From a virus: DNA of 64,000 nucleotides. The stretch spans positions 271,416 to 335,415 of IMG/VR virus record IMGVR_UViG_3300042558_004148, one strand, 5' to 3'. A program made the translations under genes and the position numbers. Below, piece after piece: positions 15,945 to 24,143 of this stretch. Each line of letters opens with the position of its first letter. Positions within the stretch are counted from its first letter, which is position 1. The notes beneath the pieces were generated by a model. The model was given only the letters and a program-made list of their open reading frames with translations, searched no databases and was not told where the DNA came from.

Positions 15945-16766
15945 TTATCTAAGGTTGGTTAGCACCTTTGCTAATTCTTCATTTGATAGATTAAGATCCT
16001 TACCACTTACTGCTTTTGCTATACCTGATAATATACTACTAACAAATCCTCTGGCTGGTTCTGCCGAGAATCCAACCACACTATCACTAGGTAAACTTGA
16101 TGAATCAGGAACCGGGGTGTTTGGGATGGAACCAAGTCTTCCACCAATTCCCCCAGCGCTCTTTATTAAATCATCTTCAAATGCAGGTGTTCTTGATGTT
16201 TTAAAATAATCAATGAATCCGAATATGTTTTTATCCGTTATCTTTCTAACATTAACACCAACTCTATCACCTTCTCCTGATTTCTGATCACTCGTATTAC
16301 CTTCTATTGTAGTAAAAGTTTTCTTAGCAGGATCCACACTAATAACTATTCCTGTATGTCCAAGTCCTTTACCACCAGCTCTACTCATCATAAATATCTG
16401 TCCTGGTCTAAGAAGATTGATGTCTTTCCTTACTTGGTCTACAGTTATCTTTAAATCTGCTGGTGCTTTATCCCAGTGATACTTTACACCGCCGGTCTTA
16501 GGTAATGGATTGGTAGCTCCTAGTTTCTTAGAGAATTCATCAAACACATAATACACAAATGCCATGCACCATGGTAAACCTTCTTTCAATCCAACACTGG
16601 CGAGATATTTCTTTATCTCCACACCTTTATTGCTTCCGCTAGGTTCTTCCTGTACATTTCTATTCTTAGCTAGTATATCGGTTAATGCATCACCAGCAGC
16701 TTCAGGGTTACTTAAAGGTATCTGTGCCTCTGCCAGAAATTCGGAGAATGATTTTAATTTTTCCAT
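15945..16766 (-). CDS. Tagged CHAP-domain peptidoglycan hydrolase, 273 aa
   Basis: Starts MEKLKSFSEFLAEAQI, a tag ending in LAE. From about residue 45 it reads as a CHAP/NlpC-type amidase: Cys in PWCMAFVYYVFDEF (about residue 67), then GHTGIVISV with the His (about 137), and EGNTSD supplying the polar third residue. Such enzymes cut peptide or amide bonds in the cell wall. The C-terminal 90 residues are Gly/Ser-rich. Tag and late-type box suggest a virion enzyme, not a lysis endolysin. Confidence 0.85.
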   Translation of the reverse strand: MEKLKSFSEFLAEAQIPLSNPEAAGDALTDILAKNRNVQEEPSGSNKGVEIKKYLASVGLKEGLPWCMAFVYYVFDEFSKKLGATNPLPKTGGVKYHWDKAPADLKITVDQVRKDINLLRPGQIFMMSRAGGKGLGHTGIVISVDPAKKTFTTIEGNTSDQKSGEGDRVGVNVRKITDKNIFGFIDYFKTSRTPAFEDDLIKSAGGIGGRLGSIPNTPVPDSSSLPSDSVVGFSAEPARGFVSSILSGIAKAVSGKDLNLSNEELAKVLTNLR

Positions 16767-16782
16767 AATTTATTAGTATTCA

Positions 16783-16792
16783 CTATATATCA
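16783..16792 (-). promoter_or_regulatory. Late-type box TGATATATAG
   Basis: Lone box 16 bases upstream of the CHAP gene start on the minus strand. Confidence 0.5.
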
Positions 16793-16810
16793 AAAAAAAT
16801 TGGGGTATTA

Positions 16811-16843
16811 TTTTTTTATCTGAGTTGGTCTACTTATATTTGC
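16811..16843 (+). promoter_or_regulatory. T-run/ATC promoter
   Basis: T7-ATCTGAG with -7 box TTATATTTGC, 23 bases before ATG 16867; divergent from the late-type box at 16783. Confidence 0.75.
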
Positions 16844-16866
16844 TTAGTAATTAAAAACAAACAATC

Positions 16867-17106
16867 ATGGCACAAAAAGAAACACACATACTAATAGCTA
16901 CTGGAGGATCTCTCAATGATGAGGTAAGAGTGGAAATGATCGTTATTGATGAATCAAATATGGAAGAGGATGAATTTGATGACTTCGGAGAATATGCAGA
17001 CTACCTAATAGATGACGCGGTAGGAGAATATGAACAAGGATTCTGTAAGGTTCTAGTCATCAATGAATCTCAATTACCCAACTTGCTAAATGCTTTGGTG
17101 AGTTAG
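16867..17106 (+). CDS. Small acidic protein, 79 aa
   Basis: Strongly acidic centre (EEDEFDDFGEYADYLIDDAV). No family recognised. A DNA-mimic role is imaginable but unsupported. Confidence 0.65.
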   Translation: MAQKETHILIATGGSLNDEVRVEMIVIDESNMEEDEFDDFGEYADYLIDDAVGEYEQGFCKVLVINESQLPNLLNALVS

Positions 17107-17143
17107 CAAAAATGCAAAAAGTAACCGATTAAAATTTTAATAT

Positions 17144-17371
17144 ATGTTTTTACTAGTAAATTGTAATGTCGATGGAGACACCTATCAAATGTTTAATGAT
17201 GCTGATGAAGCTAAATCAGCATTCGATAAAGCATGTGATGGTATGTTCACTGAACGTGTTGTCCTAATGAAACCGAATGATGAAGGTAAAAGATTTGGCT
17301 TTGGTTCCCAAGGTGATGTCTTTGGTGCTGAAGTAGTATTCGAATTCGAAACTCATGAGATGGCAGATTAA
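17144..17371 (+). CDS. Small hypothetical protein, 75 aa
   Basis: MFLLVNCNVDGDTYQMF opening; acidic alpha/beta protein. Co-transcribed with the gene at 16867 by position, ending at a strong terminator. Confidence 0.65.
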   Translation: MFLLVNCNVDGDTYQMFNDADEAKSAFDKACDGMFTERVVLMKPNDEGKRFGFGSQGDVFGAEVVFEFETHEMAD

Positions 17372-17390
17372 TCCAGACCTCATCATACAA

Positions 17391-17427
17391 AAAACCCCAG
17401 ATTCTTTATGAGTCTGGGGTTTTTTTA
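17391..17427 (+). terminator. Bidirectional terminator
   Basis: AAACCCCAGA/TCTGGGGTTT hairpin with A-run left and T-run right, between convergent genes. Confidence 0.9.
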
Positions 17428-18252
17428 TGCGATTACTTGATTAGTCCAATCACCAACATTTAATGATGCCCAATCACCACCTAATAACTTTTTGAATCCT
17501 TTAACCTGTGAAGCTAACAACTTAATACCAGCTTCTGCATTTCTATCTGCATTTGCCCAATCTTTACCAACTGCTATTGTCTTACCACCGTAGTTACTGT
17601 TAGGTTGGATTGCATAAAGACCTTTATATGTTGAATTACCTGCCTTAGGATTAAGACCAGATTCAATCATTGCAACGGTGACAGCAAAGTCAAAAGGTAC
17701 AGAGTATTGGATACTGTATTTTTGAATTGCTTCTTTAACCGCAGCATTAGCGGGTTTTTCTATTTCCGTCATAGCCTGCTTTTGCTTAGCAAACCATTTC
17801 TCTTTCCAAGTATTCATGAATAAAGCTGATGCAGTTTTCTCATCACCGTTGTCTAGTGCTTTAATGACGTCAGCTTTAACCTGAGGCTTATCACTCGGTA
17901 TGTTCTTAACAATGTTTGCGTATTTAACACCACCTTTAGTTTTAACCGTATCGGAAGCTAAGTTGCCTGTTCCGTTTAATGCCTTAACTAAACCAGCTGC
18001 ACCTGCAGGTCCTTGCTGATGTTGAAGGTAGATAGCAAAGTCATCATTACCAGCAACTGGATTAAATTTCTTTGCACTGTATCCGGACACCGTCGAATCT
18101 ATAGTAGCATTGGTTGCTTCAGCTCCAGCTTTTTCAGCTCTTGCTTTTTCTTCCTTAGCCCTTGCTTCCAATTCAGCCTGACCTATTGCCATAGCAATAA
18201 TACCCATGTTATTCTCGTTGATATATTCGTTGAATGATTTTATCTTTCCCAT
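17425..18252 (-). CDS. Tagged lytic transglycosylase, 275 aa
   Basis: Starts MGKIKSFNEYINENNM, a tag ending in INE. Residues about 15-50 are Ala/Glu-rich and helical. From about residue 175 it shows a soluble lytic transglycosylase fold: MIESGLNPKAGNS (catalytic Glu), then YKGLYAIQPNSN and an NADRNAEAGIKLL helix. These enzymes cleave the glycan strand of peptidoglycan. With the tagged CHAP protein this makes two complementary wall enzymes in likely virion form. Confidence 0.85.
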   Translation of the reverse strand: MGKIKSFNEYINENNMGIIAMAIGQAELEARAKEEKARAEKAGAEATNATIDSTVSGYSAKKFNPVAGNDDFAIYLQHQQGPAGAAGLVKALNGTGNLASDTVKTKGGVKYANIVKNIPSDKPQVKADVIKALDNGDEKTASALFMNTWKEKWFAKQKQAMTEIEKPANAAVKEAIQKYSIQYSVPFDFAVTVAMIESGLNPKAGNSTYKGLYAIQPNSNYGGKTIAVGKDWANADRNAEAGIKLLASQVKGFKKLLGGDWASLNVGDWTNQVIA

Positions 18253-18279
18253 TATTACTATACAGTTTTTATTTATATT

Positions 18280-18290
18280 GTATATATCCG
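18280..18290 (-). promoter_or_regulatory. Late-type box GGATATATAC
   Basis: Minus strand, about 28 bases before the transglycosylase ATG. Confidence 0.45.
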
Positions 18291-18308
18291 AAAAAAATTC
18301 ATCAATTA

Positions 18309-18341
18309 TTTTTTTATCTAAGGAAGGTTTCTTATATTTGC
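18309..18341 (+). promoter_or_regulatory. T-run/ATC promoter
   Basis: T7-ATCTAAG with -7 box TTATATTTGC, 27 bases before ATG 18369. Confidence 0.75.
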
Positions 18342-18368
18342 TTTATAATCAAAAACAAACAAAAAGAT

Positions 18369-19376
18369 ATGGCACACACACCAGCAACAGGAACAAGAAA
18401 ACCGATGTCAGACGAAGCTAGAGCTAAGATTGCAGAGTCGGTAAGAGCAGCAGCAGCAAAGAAGAGAGAGGAGCAGGGGTTACCACCTCTTACTTCCAGT
18501 AGTACACCAGCACCAGATTTCATGGAACGCCCATTGGAATTGGTTCGTATGAGTGAACAGAATTTCCCGCCGGATCTATTCGTACCTCTTAAAACAGGTA
18601 AGCCGGTTGATTTTCTATTCACCCCACAAGGAGGTATACCTAAGGCTTGTAACTTCATGCTTATTGGAGGACCAGGGGTTGGTAAGTCAACCGTATCGTT
18701 AGATATGCTATCCGACCTTGCACTTGAAGGTAACAAAGTTCTATTCATTTCAGCGGAGATGACGAGGATCGACCTATATGGTTATGTCCAACGTTTCCCT
18801 AAGTTTGGTGAGGTTGATATTCTATTCACCGGTGAGTACTGTGACAGCAATCCAAAGACGGTTATCGAGCAGGCTCTGAAGCCAGGTTACGATGTGGTCT
18901 TAATTGACTCCTTCGCTGAGGTACAGGAAGATATCAAGGAAGTACTAAGATTGGGAACTTCCGGTGCTGAGAAGTGGTTGATTGATCTAATGCTAAGTCA
19001 TAACCTTGGAGGTAATGATGCTACAAAGAATACCACGTTCATAGCAATCCAACAAGTGACAAAAGGAGGCGTTTTCGTTGGTTCTAACAAGCTTAAGCAC
19101 AATACCACAGGTATGCTTGAGTTACGCTTAGATAAGGACAGTGGCTCACCTTATTTGATCTTTACCAAAAACCGTAGAGGTCAGGCAGAAAAAAGAATGT
19201 TCTATTCACTATCCGAGACAGGCGATGTACACTACGACCTAAAACGTTTCAACAACGATGAGAACGCTAGAGAGGCTTTGGCTCACGAAAGAACATTAAT
19301 CGAAGGTGAAGGAAATGCTTTCGATGAAATGTTTGGCTTTAATGAAGCTAATGATGATTTTGAAGCTGGGTTATAA
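18369..19376 (+). CDS. RadA-like RecA-superfamily ATPase, 335 aa
   Basis: I chose ATG 18369, behind the promoter; an upstream frame extension would cross it. N-terminal 90 residues are Ala/Arg-rich. Walker A GGPGVGKST lies at about 100-108, Walker B-like VVLIDSFAEV at about 177-186, and KNRRGQ near residue 268 resembles the KNRFG motif of RadA/Sms. RadA-type proteins act in branch migration and recombination; T4-type phages use UvsX at this step. Overlapping terminator at its stop. Confidence 0.8.
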   Translation: MAHTPATGTRKPMSDEARAKIAESVRAAAAKKREEQGLPPLTSSSTPAPDFMERPLELVRMSEQNFPPDLFVPLKTGKPVDFLFTPQGGIPKACNFMLIGGPGVGKSTVSLDMLSDLALEGNKVLFISAEMTRIDLYGYVQRFPKFGEVDILFTGEYCDSNPKTVIEQALKPGYDVVLIDSFAEVQEDIKEVLRLGTSGAEKWLIDLMLSHNLGGNDATKNTTFIAIQQVTKGGVFVGSNKLKHNTTGMLELRLDKDSGSPYLIFTKNRRGQAEKRMFYSLSETGDVHYDLKRFNNDENAREALAHERTLIEGEGNAFDEMFGFNEANDDFEAGL

Positions 19377-19391
19377 AAAACCCAGCTTTTA
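19362..19391 (+). terminator. Terminator overlapping a stop codon
   Basis: AAGCTGGGTT/AACCCAGCTT hairpin spans the stop of the ATPase gene and runs into the next promoter. Confidence 0.75.
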
Positions 19392-19423
19392 TTTTTTTAT
19401 CCGGTATTCTATTATTATATTTG
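19392..19423 (+). promoter_or_regulatory. T-run/ATC promoter
   Basis: T7-ATCCGGT with -7 box TTATATTTGC, 23 bases before ATG 19447. Confidence 0.75.
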
Positions 19424-19446
19424 CTTCATAATCAAAACAAACATCT

Positions 19447-20541
19447 ATGAAAAAATTTGAAACAATCTCACAATCTCTATTCGACCAAAGATCAGCAGAG
19501 GCCATTTTAAAAACTCCAATCAGAAAGGAAGTCAGTCTGAAGGATATCGAAATAGTAAAACCCAACACGCTAAAGGTTGAGGATAAACTTATCCGAATGA
19601 ATAGCGATGCATTCAAAGGTATCTGTAAGGTTGTTGGCCTACCGGTAGGTTTCGACAAAACATTCTCCTCAGCATTTGGGGATAAGGCTAGACAGGCTTT
19701 AGTTAACAGGTTAAAGGTGGCTGTTCAGGCTAAAGGGGCTACGAGCCTATCATTGGTAGTTAACCCTGACAGCAGAGAGATCGTTAGTGTACAGAAGGAT
19801 CCAAGAGATCTTATCAGCAACCAGATCTTTATGGAGACAACCGGACGTATTATTGATAAGTACAACCTATCAGTAAACAACTTCTCAATTGGGGATAACG
19901 GAGGTGTGGTTATCAATGCATCTTCACCTAACAACTCTTGGGGTGTAAAGGGGTTAAGCGACGAAGATCATTACGGAGGTGTTACCTTCACTAACAACCC
20001 AGAGGGTGGCTTTAGAGTTTCACCTTTCATGTATCGATTGGTTTGCGCAAATGGTATGATTGGTACAGCATTCGATGAGAGTATGGCTCTTGGTCAAATG
20101 GACAGGATGTCAATGGAAAGTTTCTGGGACAGATTAAACCTTCTAGCCGATAGAGGATTTCAACCTCTCCAATTCGAAGAGAAGCTAAGAGCAGCTATGA
20201 ACACCAGAGCATCACTATTCGAGTTGGAGTCAACACACGAAGCTCTAAGAAGATTTTCAGATGCGGAGCATAAAGAGTTGGAAGCTTGGGTACCTTTGCA
20301 CACAACGAGAGAACGTTTCCACGGTGCAAACATCGATACAATCTTGTTAAACCCACAGCAAAAGAAGAGTGCTAAAACAGGAACAACAATCTGGGATCTT
20401 GTAAATGGAGTCACGCATTTCGCTACCCATGATAACGGTATCAACATCAGCGACTACGACCGTCGCAGACTTCAAGTTCAGGCATCACAGTTACTAAGTA
20501 AAAAATATGATATGGCAAATATCATTTCGAGTCCTTATTAA
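19447..20541 (+). CDS. DUF932-like protein, 364 aa
   Basis: A central portion (GGVTFTNNPEGGFRVSPFMY, RLVCANGMIGT, then a long helical C-terminus) resembles the DUF932 family found on phages and plasmids, whose job is unknown. N-terminal part forms alternating strands. Neighbour of the RadA-like ATPase and one base overlap with the next gene, so a DNA-metabolism link is possible. Family call is from pattern memory. Confidence 0.6.
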   Translation: MKKFETISQSLFDQRSAEAILKTPIRKEVSLKDIEIVKPNTLKVEDKLIRMNSDAFKGICKVVGLPVGFDKTFSSAFGDKARQALVNRLKVAVQAKGATSLSLVVNPDSREIVSVQKDPRDLISNQIFMETTGRIIDKYNLSVNNFSIGDNGGVVINASSPNNSWGVKGLSDEDHYGGVTFTNNPEGGFRVSPFMYRLVCANGMIGTAFDESMALGQMDRMSMESFWDRLNLLADRGFQPLQFEEKLRAAMNTRASLFELESTHEALRRFSDAEHKELEAWVPLHTTRERFHGANIDTILLNPQQKKSAKTGTTIWDLVNGVTHFATHDNGINISDYDRRRLQVQASQLLSKKYDMANIISSPY

Positions 20542-20723
20542 TGGCTAAGAAGCCAAAGAAGATATTAAGAACAGATAACCAGGAGCAAAGAGAAGAGCTC
20601 CTGGTTATTCTGCGTAAGTACTATCCAAAGGGAAAGGATGTCTCACAGTATGAGTTTGCTTATAGCTTACCCGCGGAGAGATTGGAACACTATATACAGA
20701 TGATGGATCCGGCCAATACATAG
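20541..20723 (+). CDS. Small basic protein, 60 aa
   Basis: ATG overlaps the previous stop (TAATG). Basic, Lys-rich start. The coding DNA holds a near-perfect hairpin of about 12 pairs (20578-20611, AACCAGGAGC / GCTCCTGGTT), unusual inside a gene. Confidence 0.65.
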   Translation: MAKKPKKILRTDNQEQREELLVILRKYYPKGKDVSQYEFAYSLPAERLEHYIQMMDPANT

Positions 20724-20743
20724 TATGGGACTAACATACTATG
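20718..20743. repeat. ACATAGTATG inverted repeat, copy 3
   Basis: ACATAGTATG / CATACTATG arms, followed by CGTGCGAGG; ends 37 bases before a promoter and overlaps the end of the previous gene. Confidence 0.75.
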
Positions 20744-20779
20744 CGTGCGAGGCCTCGTTGCGGGATAGATTTGGTTTTA

Positions 20780-20812
20780 TTTTTTTATCTGAAACCAATT
20801 TATTATCTTTAC
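20780..20812 (+). promoter_or_regulatory. T-run/ATC promoter
   Basis: T7-ATCTGAA with -7 box TTATCTTTAC, only ten bases before ATG 20823. Confidence 0.7.
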
Positions 20813-20822
20813 CAATATCAAA

Positions 20823-21017
20823 ATGAATCATATGTTAGTAATACTTAAGAGATCAGTGTTTTCAAGGTTTAGTGGATCACTACCCAAAGGAGCAGTAACA
20901 ATATACAACGAAGATACCGGATCTATTATGATAAATCCAAAATCAACCAATCCAGTTTGGTTAAGTGTTGATGCAAAGAAAACGTTCACCCCAATGGAAT
21001 GGGATAAAGTAAAATAA
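20823..21017 (+). CDS. Small basic protein, 64 aa
   Basis: Two possible starts, ATG 20823 and ATG 20832 (MLVILKRSVF); promoter position leaves only a few untranslated bases. No domain recognised. Confidence 0.6.
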   Translation: MNHMLVILKRSVFSRFSGSLPKGAVTIYNEDTGSIMINPKSTNPVWLSVDAKKTFTPMEWDKVK

Positions 21018-21018
21018 C

Positions 21019-21270
21019 ATGGTACACATTGTTAAATTTGATGATCTTGTATTTGTCCCGCACCATCTTCCTGATTCGATCAAAACCGAGGTGGGATTTG
21101 CAGACGGCAGTAGCGTATCAATAGTTGCTGGTCCTATGTTATATGGCGACGGTGTTAACACCTTTGAGGTGTTTTTCTCAGATGAAGATAATCCCAGATG
21201 TTGGCAGACCAGAGAAGAGATTGAAGAAGAATTCACAAAGAGAGGCATTCCGTTCATTAACATGATTTAA
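21019..21270 (+). CDS. Small hypothetical protein, 83 aa
   Basis: One base after the previous stop. Beta-rich first half, helical end (QTREEIEEEFTKRGIPF). Stop touches the next promoter. Confidence 0.65.
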   Translation: MVHIVKFDDLVFVPHHLPDSIKTEVGFADGSSVSIVAGPMLYGDGVNTFEVFFSDEDNPRCWQTREEIEEEFTKRGIPFINMI

Positions 21271-21303
21271 TTTTTTTATCCGATACCAATTTATTATCTT
21301 TGC
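21271..21303 (+). promoter_or_regulatory. T-run/ATC promoter
   Basis: T7-ATCCGAT with -7 box TTATCTTTGC, directly after a stop codon. Confidence 0.75.
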
Positions 21304-21324
21304 TAAACACCAAAAATATAAACA

Positions 21325-21624
21325 ATGTACACATTAAAGACACAGTACGAAACATATGATGTTCGTTTGAAGTTCGGAAGATACAATAACAGAAGAACCG
21401 CTATCGAACTAATTGATCTTGAGGATGGATGCCCAGTCATGATGGCGACGGTGAATCTACCAGACGTATCGCTTTCAGATGATGAAGTTATCATAAAGAA
21501 CTATTCAGAGAATGAGGGCGTATTAGAATTTCTAATCGAAAATGGAATAGTAAGTGAACCAGTAAGAACTGTATCTTCAGGTTGGGTTACTTGTCCGGTT
21601 GTTAAATTACTTAAACAGGATTAA
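21325..21624 (+). CDS. Small hypothetical protein, 99 aa
   Basis: Opens MYTLKTQYETYDVRLKFGRY, like the gene at 2412. Beta-rich; ends WVTCPVVKLLKQD. Function unknown. Confidence 0.65.
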   Translation: MYTLKTQYETYDVRLKFGRYNNRRTAIELIDLEDGCPVMMATVNLPDVSLSDDEVIIKNYSENEGVLEFLIENGIVSEPVRTVSSGWVTCPVVKLLKQD

Positions 21625-21626
21625 TC

Positions 21627-22046
21627 ATGGATCTGGATAAGTTAATAGATACAGCAGATGAAAACAGGAAAGAATTAGTTTGGAGAAAAGTGGTAGGATC
21701 TGATTGGGAAAAAGAAAGGGAAAAAGTAATGGGATACATTTCTGGATTATCAAATAGGGATGAACTAAAAAATGAGTTAAAAAAGCTATCTGATAAATTT
21801 AGAGATCTAAATAGAGATTTAACAAAAAGTATGGAAGCCCAGAAATTGGTTGACCTTGGGTACTTCAGAACTCTTGATGAAGCTTTACTAAGAAGAAATA
21901 TCGAAGATGGTATAATAAACAAGCTTCATGAAGCAACTCCAAAACAGTTGGATGCTATCACGGACAAGTCAAAGGGATTCTTCGTATACTACAGAGATTT
22001 CTACAATGATGTTGAATTTTTTAAAATATCTGAAAATGATAATTAA
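21627..22046 (+). CDS. Helical coiled-coil-like protein, 139 aa
   Basis: Charged helices over about residues 5-75 with heptad-like spacing, then a more globular end (GFFVYYRDFYNDVEFF). Two bases after the previous stop. No family recognised. Confidence 0.65.
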   Translation: MDLDKLIDTADENRKELVWRKVVGSDWEKEREKVMGYISGLSNRDELKNELKKLSDKFRDLNRDLTKSMEAQKLVDLGYFRTLDEALLRRNIEDGIINKLHEATPKQLDAITDKSKGFFVYYRDFYNDVEFFKISENDN

Positions 22047-22068
22047 TACCAGGGAAGAAGAAATTAGA

Positions 22069-22350
22069 ATGACCCAGATCTATATCGAGATGATCCGAAC
22101 CTCCGGCAATAAAATTGAATTCGTATACGATTCTAATGTTGACCATGAGGTAAAAGAGAGACCAAAGTTTCGAATGCTTAACGGACAAAGTTATGTTATA
22201 CATCATAATGGACATACCACGGAGAGATATAACGAATTCACTATGACTGGTAAATTCGATGGTGGATTCACGTCAATCAATTTTGGTATAGATAGAATGA
22301 TTTGCATGGCACCTTTCATAATTGATACTGTATTCGAAAAAATCCAGTAA
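22069..22350 (+). CDS. Small hypothetical protein, 93 aa
   Basis: I prefer ATG 22069 (MTQIYIEMIRTSGNKIEFVY), preceded by a purine-rich GGGAAGAAG; ATG 22036 in frame would overlap the previous gene. Beta-rich; unknown role. Confidence 0.6.
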   Translation: MTQIYIEMIRTSGNKIEFVYDSNVDHEVKERPKFRMLNGQSYVIHHNGHTTERYNEFTMTGKFDGGFTSINFGIDRMICMAPFIIDTVFEKIQ

Positions 22351-22353
22351 TTA

Positions 22354-22386
22354 TTTTTTTATCTGAATCCAAATTTCTATATTTGC
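22354..22386 (+). promoter_or_regulatory. T-run/ATC promoter
   Basis: T7-ATCTGAA with -7 box CTATATTTGC, 27 bases before ATG 22414. Confidence 0.75.
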
Positions 22387-22413
22387 TCTATCAACAAACT
22401 AAAACAAAAAGAT

Positions 22414-22848
22414 ATGGGATTTTTTAGCTGGAAAACGTGCGATAATGGTGAATCAATTGCTAATGTGTACTCAGGGAAACCAACATACACTGTACACATG
22501 ATCACACCTGATGGTAGAGTATTTACTGAGAACGAGTATGATGGTTACGGTGAATTTGGAGGAAAGGACTTTTATGAATTACTTGCTGAACTAAATGGTC
22601 TTGGTTCAGACCGAAGTGCAGGAATCGATCTTTGCTTCAAAAATAATCCAAATGGTGATAATACACCGGGAGTGATTTATCCTAAGTTGGTAGAGGATTT
22701 GGAATCAGATGTGGTAGCTCAGTACAATAACTTACCCAATCCAGAAACATGTGAAGCTCAGGGTTACTTCTACGGTGATGAAGAGGAAGATGAAGATGAG
22801 TGGGAAGATGAGGACGAGGATGAGGATGAAGAAGATGAAGAAGAATAG
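22414..22848 (+). CDS. MGFFSWKT-type phage protein with acidic tail, 144 aa
   Basis: Opening MGFFSWKTCDNGESIANVYS is shared by a phage family of unknown role. The last about 25 residues are almost only Asp and Glu, as in DNA mimics or chaperone-like tails. Confidence 0.75.
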   Translation: MGFFSWKTCDNGESIANVYSGKPTYTVHMITPDGRVFTENEYDGYGEFGGKDFYELLAELNGLGSDRSAGIDLCFKNNPNGDNTPGVIYPKLVEDLESDVVAQYNNLPNPETCEAQGYFYGDEEEDEDEWEDEDEDEDEEDEEE

Positions 22849-22866
22849 TTTGTTTGTTTGGTTATA

Positions 22867-22893
22867 AGAAATGGGCCTCGTGATGAGGTCCAT
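22867..22893 (+). terminator. Hairpin, weak terminator
   Basis: GAAATGGGCCTC pairs with GAGGTCCATTTC, but the following T-run is poor. A half-site AAACACCGTGG lies 45 bases further. Confidence 0.55.
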
Positions 22894-22969
22894 TTCTGTT
22901 TGTAGCGGTTGCTAAGAATTCCTACCTGGCAGGGAGGAAACACCGTGGGTTAAAAATTATTTGATATTA

Positions 22970-23002
22970 TTTTTTTATCTGGAACCGATTACTTATATTT
23001 GC
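22970..23002 (+). promoter_or_regulatory. T-run/ATC promoter
   Basis: T7-ATCTGGA with -7 box TTATATTTGC, 24 bases before ATG 23027. Confidence 0.75.
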
Positions 23003-23026
23003 TCTGTAACTAAAACAAATAGCATT

Positions 23027-23239
23027 ATGGAGATTAAAAAATTATTCTGTGTGGCTTTCACCGGTCAGGAAGATTGGGACAGTCCAACAATCTTACACGT
23101 TAGAACAACTGATAGAGATTCAGCATTAAAGATAGCTTTAAATAAAATTGGATTCACTGAAGAGGCAGCTGACTCAATGGCGGAAGAAGGACTCAATGAC
23201 TATTTGGTAATTGAAGTTGACGATATAATTGAAGAATAA
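23027..23239 (+). CDS. Small acidic protein, 70 aa
   Basis: ATG 23027 chosen because the frame extension lies across the promoter. MEIKKLFCVAFTGQEDW opening, acidic C-terminus. Unknown. Confidence 0.65.
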   Translation: MEIKKLFCVAFTGQEDWDSPTILHVRTTDRDSALKIALNKIGFTEEAADSMAEEGLNDYLVIEVDDIIEE

Positions 23240-23272
23240 TTTTTTTATCTGGAAATAATATATTACTTTTAC
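23240..23272 (+). promoter_or_regulatory. T-run/ATC promoter
   Basis: T7-ATCTGGA with -7 box TTACTTTTAC, directly after the preceding stop. Confidence 0.75.
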
Positions 23273-23301
23273 TTCATAATCAAACTAAAAACAAAAAAGA
23301 T

Positions 23302-23718
23302 ATGGCAACACGTTCAAGAATTGGAATCGAAAAAGAAGATGGTACAATACTTTCAGTATACTGTCACTGGGATGGTTACCCATCACACAATGGAAAAATA
23401 TTATTAGAGAACTACACTGACCGAGAGAAAGTTTTAGCTCTAATTGAATTGGGAGCAATCTCAATTCTGGCTAAGAACTTAACACCGATTGATGGTGATG
23501 CTCACGATTTTGAGAAACCCGCTAAGGATGTGGTTGTGGCTTACCACAGAGACCGAGGTGAAGGACTTCAAATCCCAAGAGTTAATGCTTCATTGGAAGC
23601 TTTCTCAAGATCTGACTTTGAACAATATGGTTACATATTCACAAAAGACAATCAATGGAAAATAACATTTGGAAGTTCCAGAATTGCAGACCTAACTCCG
23701 GAAATGTGTAAGGAGTAA
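23302..23718 (+). CDS. MATRSxIxIxxEDGT-type phage protein, 138 aa
   Basis: Opening MATRSRIGIEKEDGT followed by YCHWDGYPSHNG is a family I recognise from many tailed phages. The conserved His, Trp and Asp suggest a binding or catalytic pocket, but no function is known to me. Confidence 0.8.
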   Translation: MATRSRIGIEKEDGTILSVYCHWDGYPSHNGKILLENYTDREKVLALIELGAISILAKNLTPIDGDAHDFEKPAKDVVVAYHRDRGEGLQIPRVNASLEAFSRSDFEQYGYIFTKDNQWKITFGSSRIADLTPEMCKE

Positions 23719-23743
23719 TAAAGAATTTGTTTGGTTGGTTGGA

Positions 23744-23775
23744 AGAAGGGTTCGGATTTTGTCCGGCCCTTTTTC
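23744..23775 (+). terminator. Terminator
   Basis: AAGGGTTCGGA / TCCGGCCCTT hairpin with one mismatch and a T-run. Confidence 0.7.
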
Positions 23776-23828
23776 TTTTTTGTTTAATGTATTTGCAAAT
23801 TGGTTAAACAAATGGTAAACACCCCGGA

Positions 23829-23854
23829 ACATAGTATGGTAGTAACATACCATG
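23829..23854. repeat. ACATAGTATG inverted repeat, copy 4
   Basis: ACATAGTATGGTAGTAACAT then ACCATGCACGC; 26 bases before a promoter. Nearly identical core to copy 5. Confidence 0.8.
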
Positions 23855-23880
23855 CACGCACGCACATTTCCGCGGAAATA

Positions 23881-23913
23881 TTTTTTTATCCTGAATCTTT
23901 TTATTATATTTGC
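23881..23913 (+). promoter_or_regulatory. T-run/ATC promoter
   Basis: T7-ATCCTGA with -7 box TTATATTTGC, 17 bases before ATG 23931. Confidence 0.75.
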
Positions 23914-23930
23914 TAATCAAAACCAAAGCC

Positions 23931-24143
23931 ATGAACGAACTAGTAGAAAGAACAAAAGAACATTTTGATAACAACTATCCTCACATTCACCTAAGACAAT
24001 TGGATGATAGAGAGATTGCATCCATATTATCAACCTCTCATATGCAATTCAATATGGACGGATCACCGTTACCATTTGATAAAAAAATGTATCTGTTGTA
24101 TGATTACCTTTTATCCCAATCCCTAGTAGATGTCGACGAATAA
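23931..24143 (+). CDS. Small hypothetical protein, 70 aa
   Basis: ATG 23931 chosen, downstream of the promoter. Contains LDDREIASILSTSHMQFNMD. Overlaps the next gene by 14 bases. Confidence 0.65.
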   Translation: MNELVERTKEHFDNNYPHIHLRQLDDREIASILSTSHMQFNMDGSPLPFDKKMYLLYDYLLSQSLVDVDE

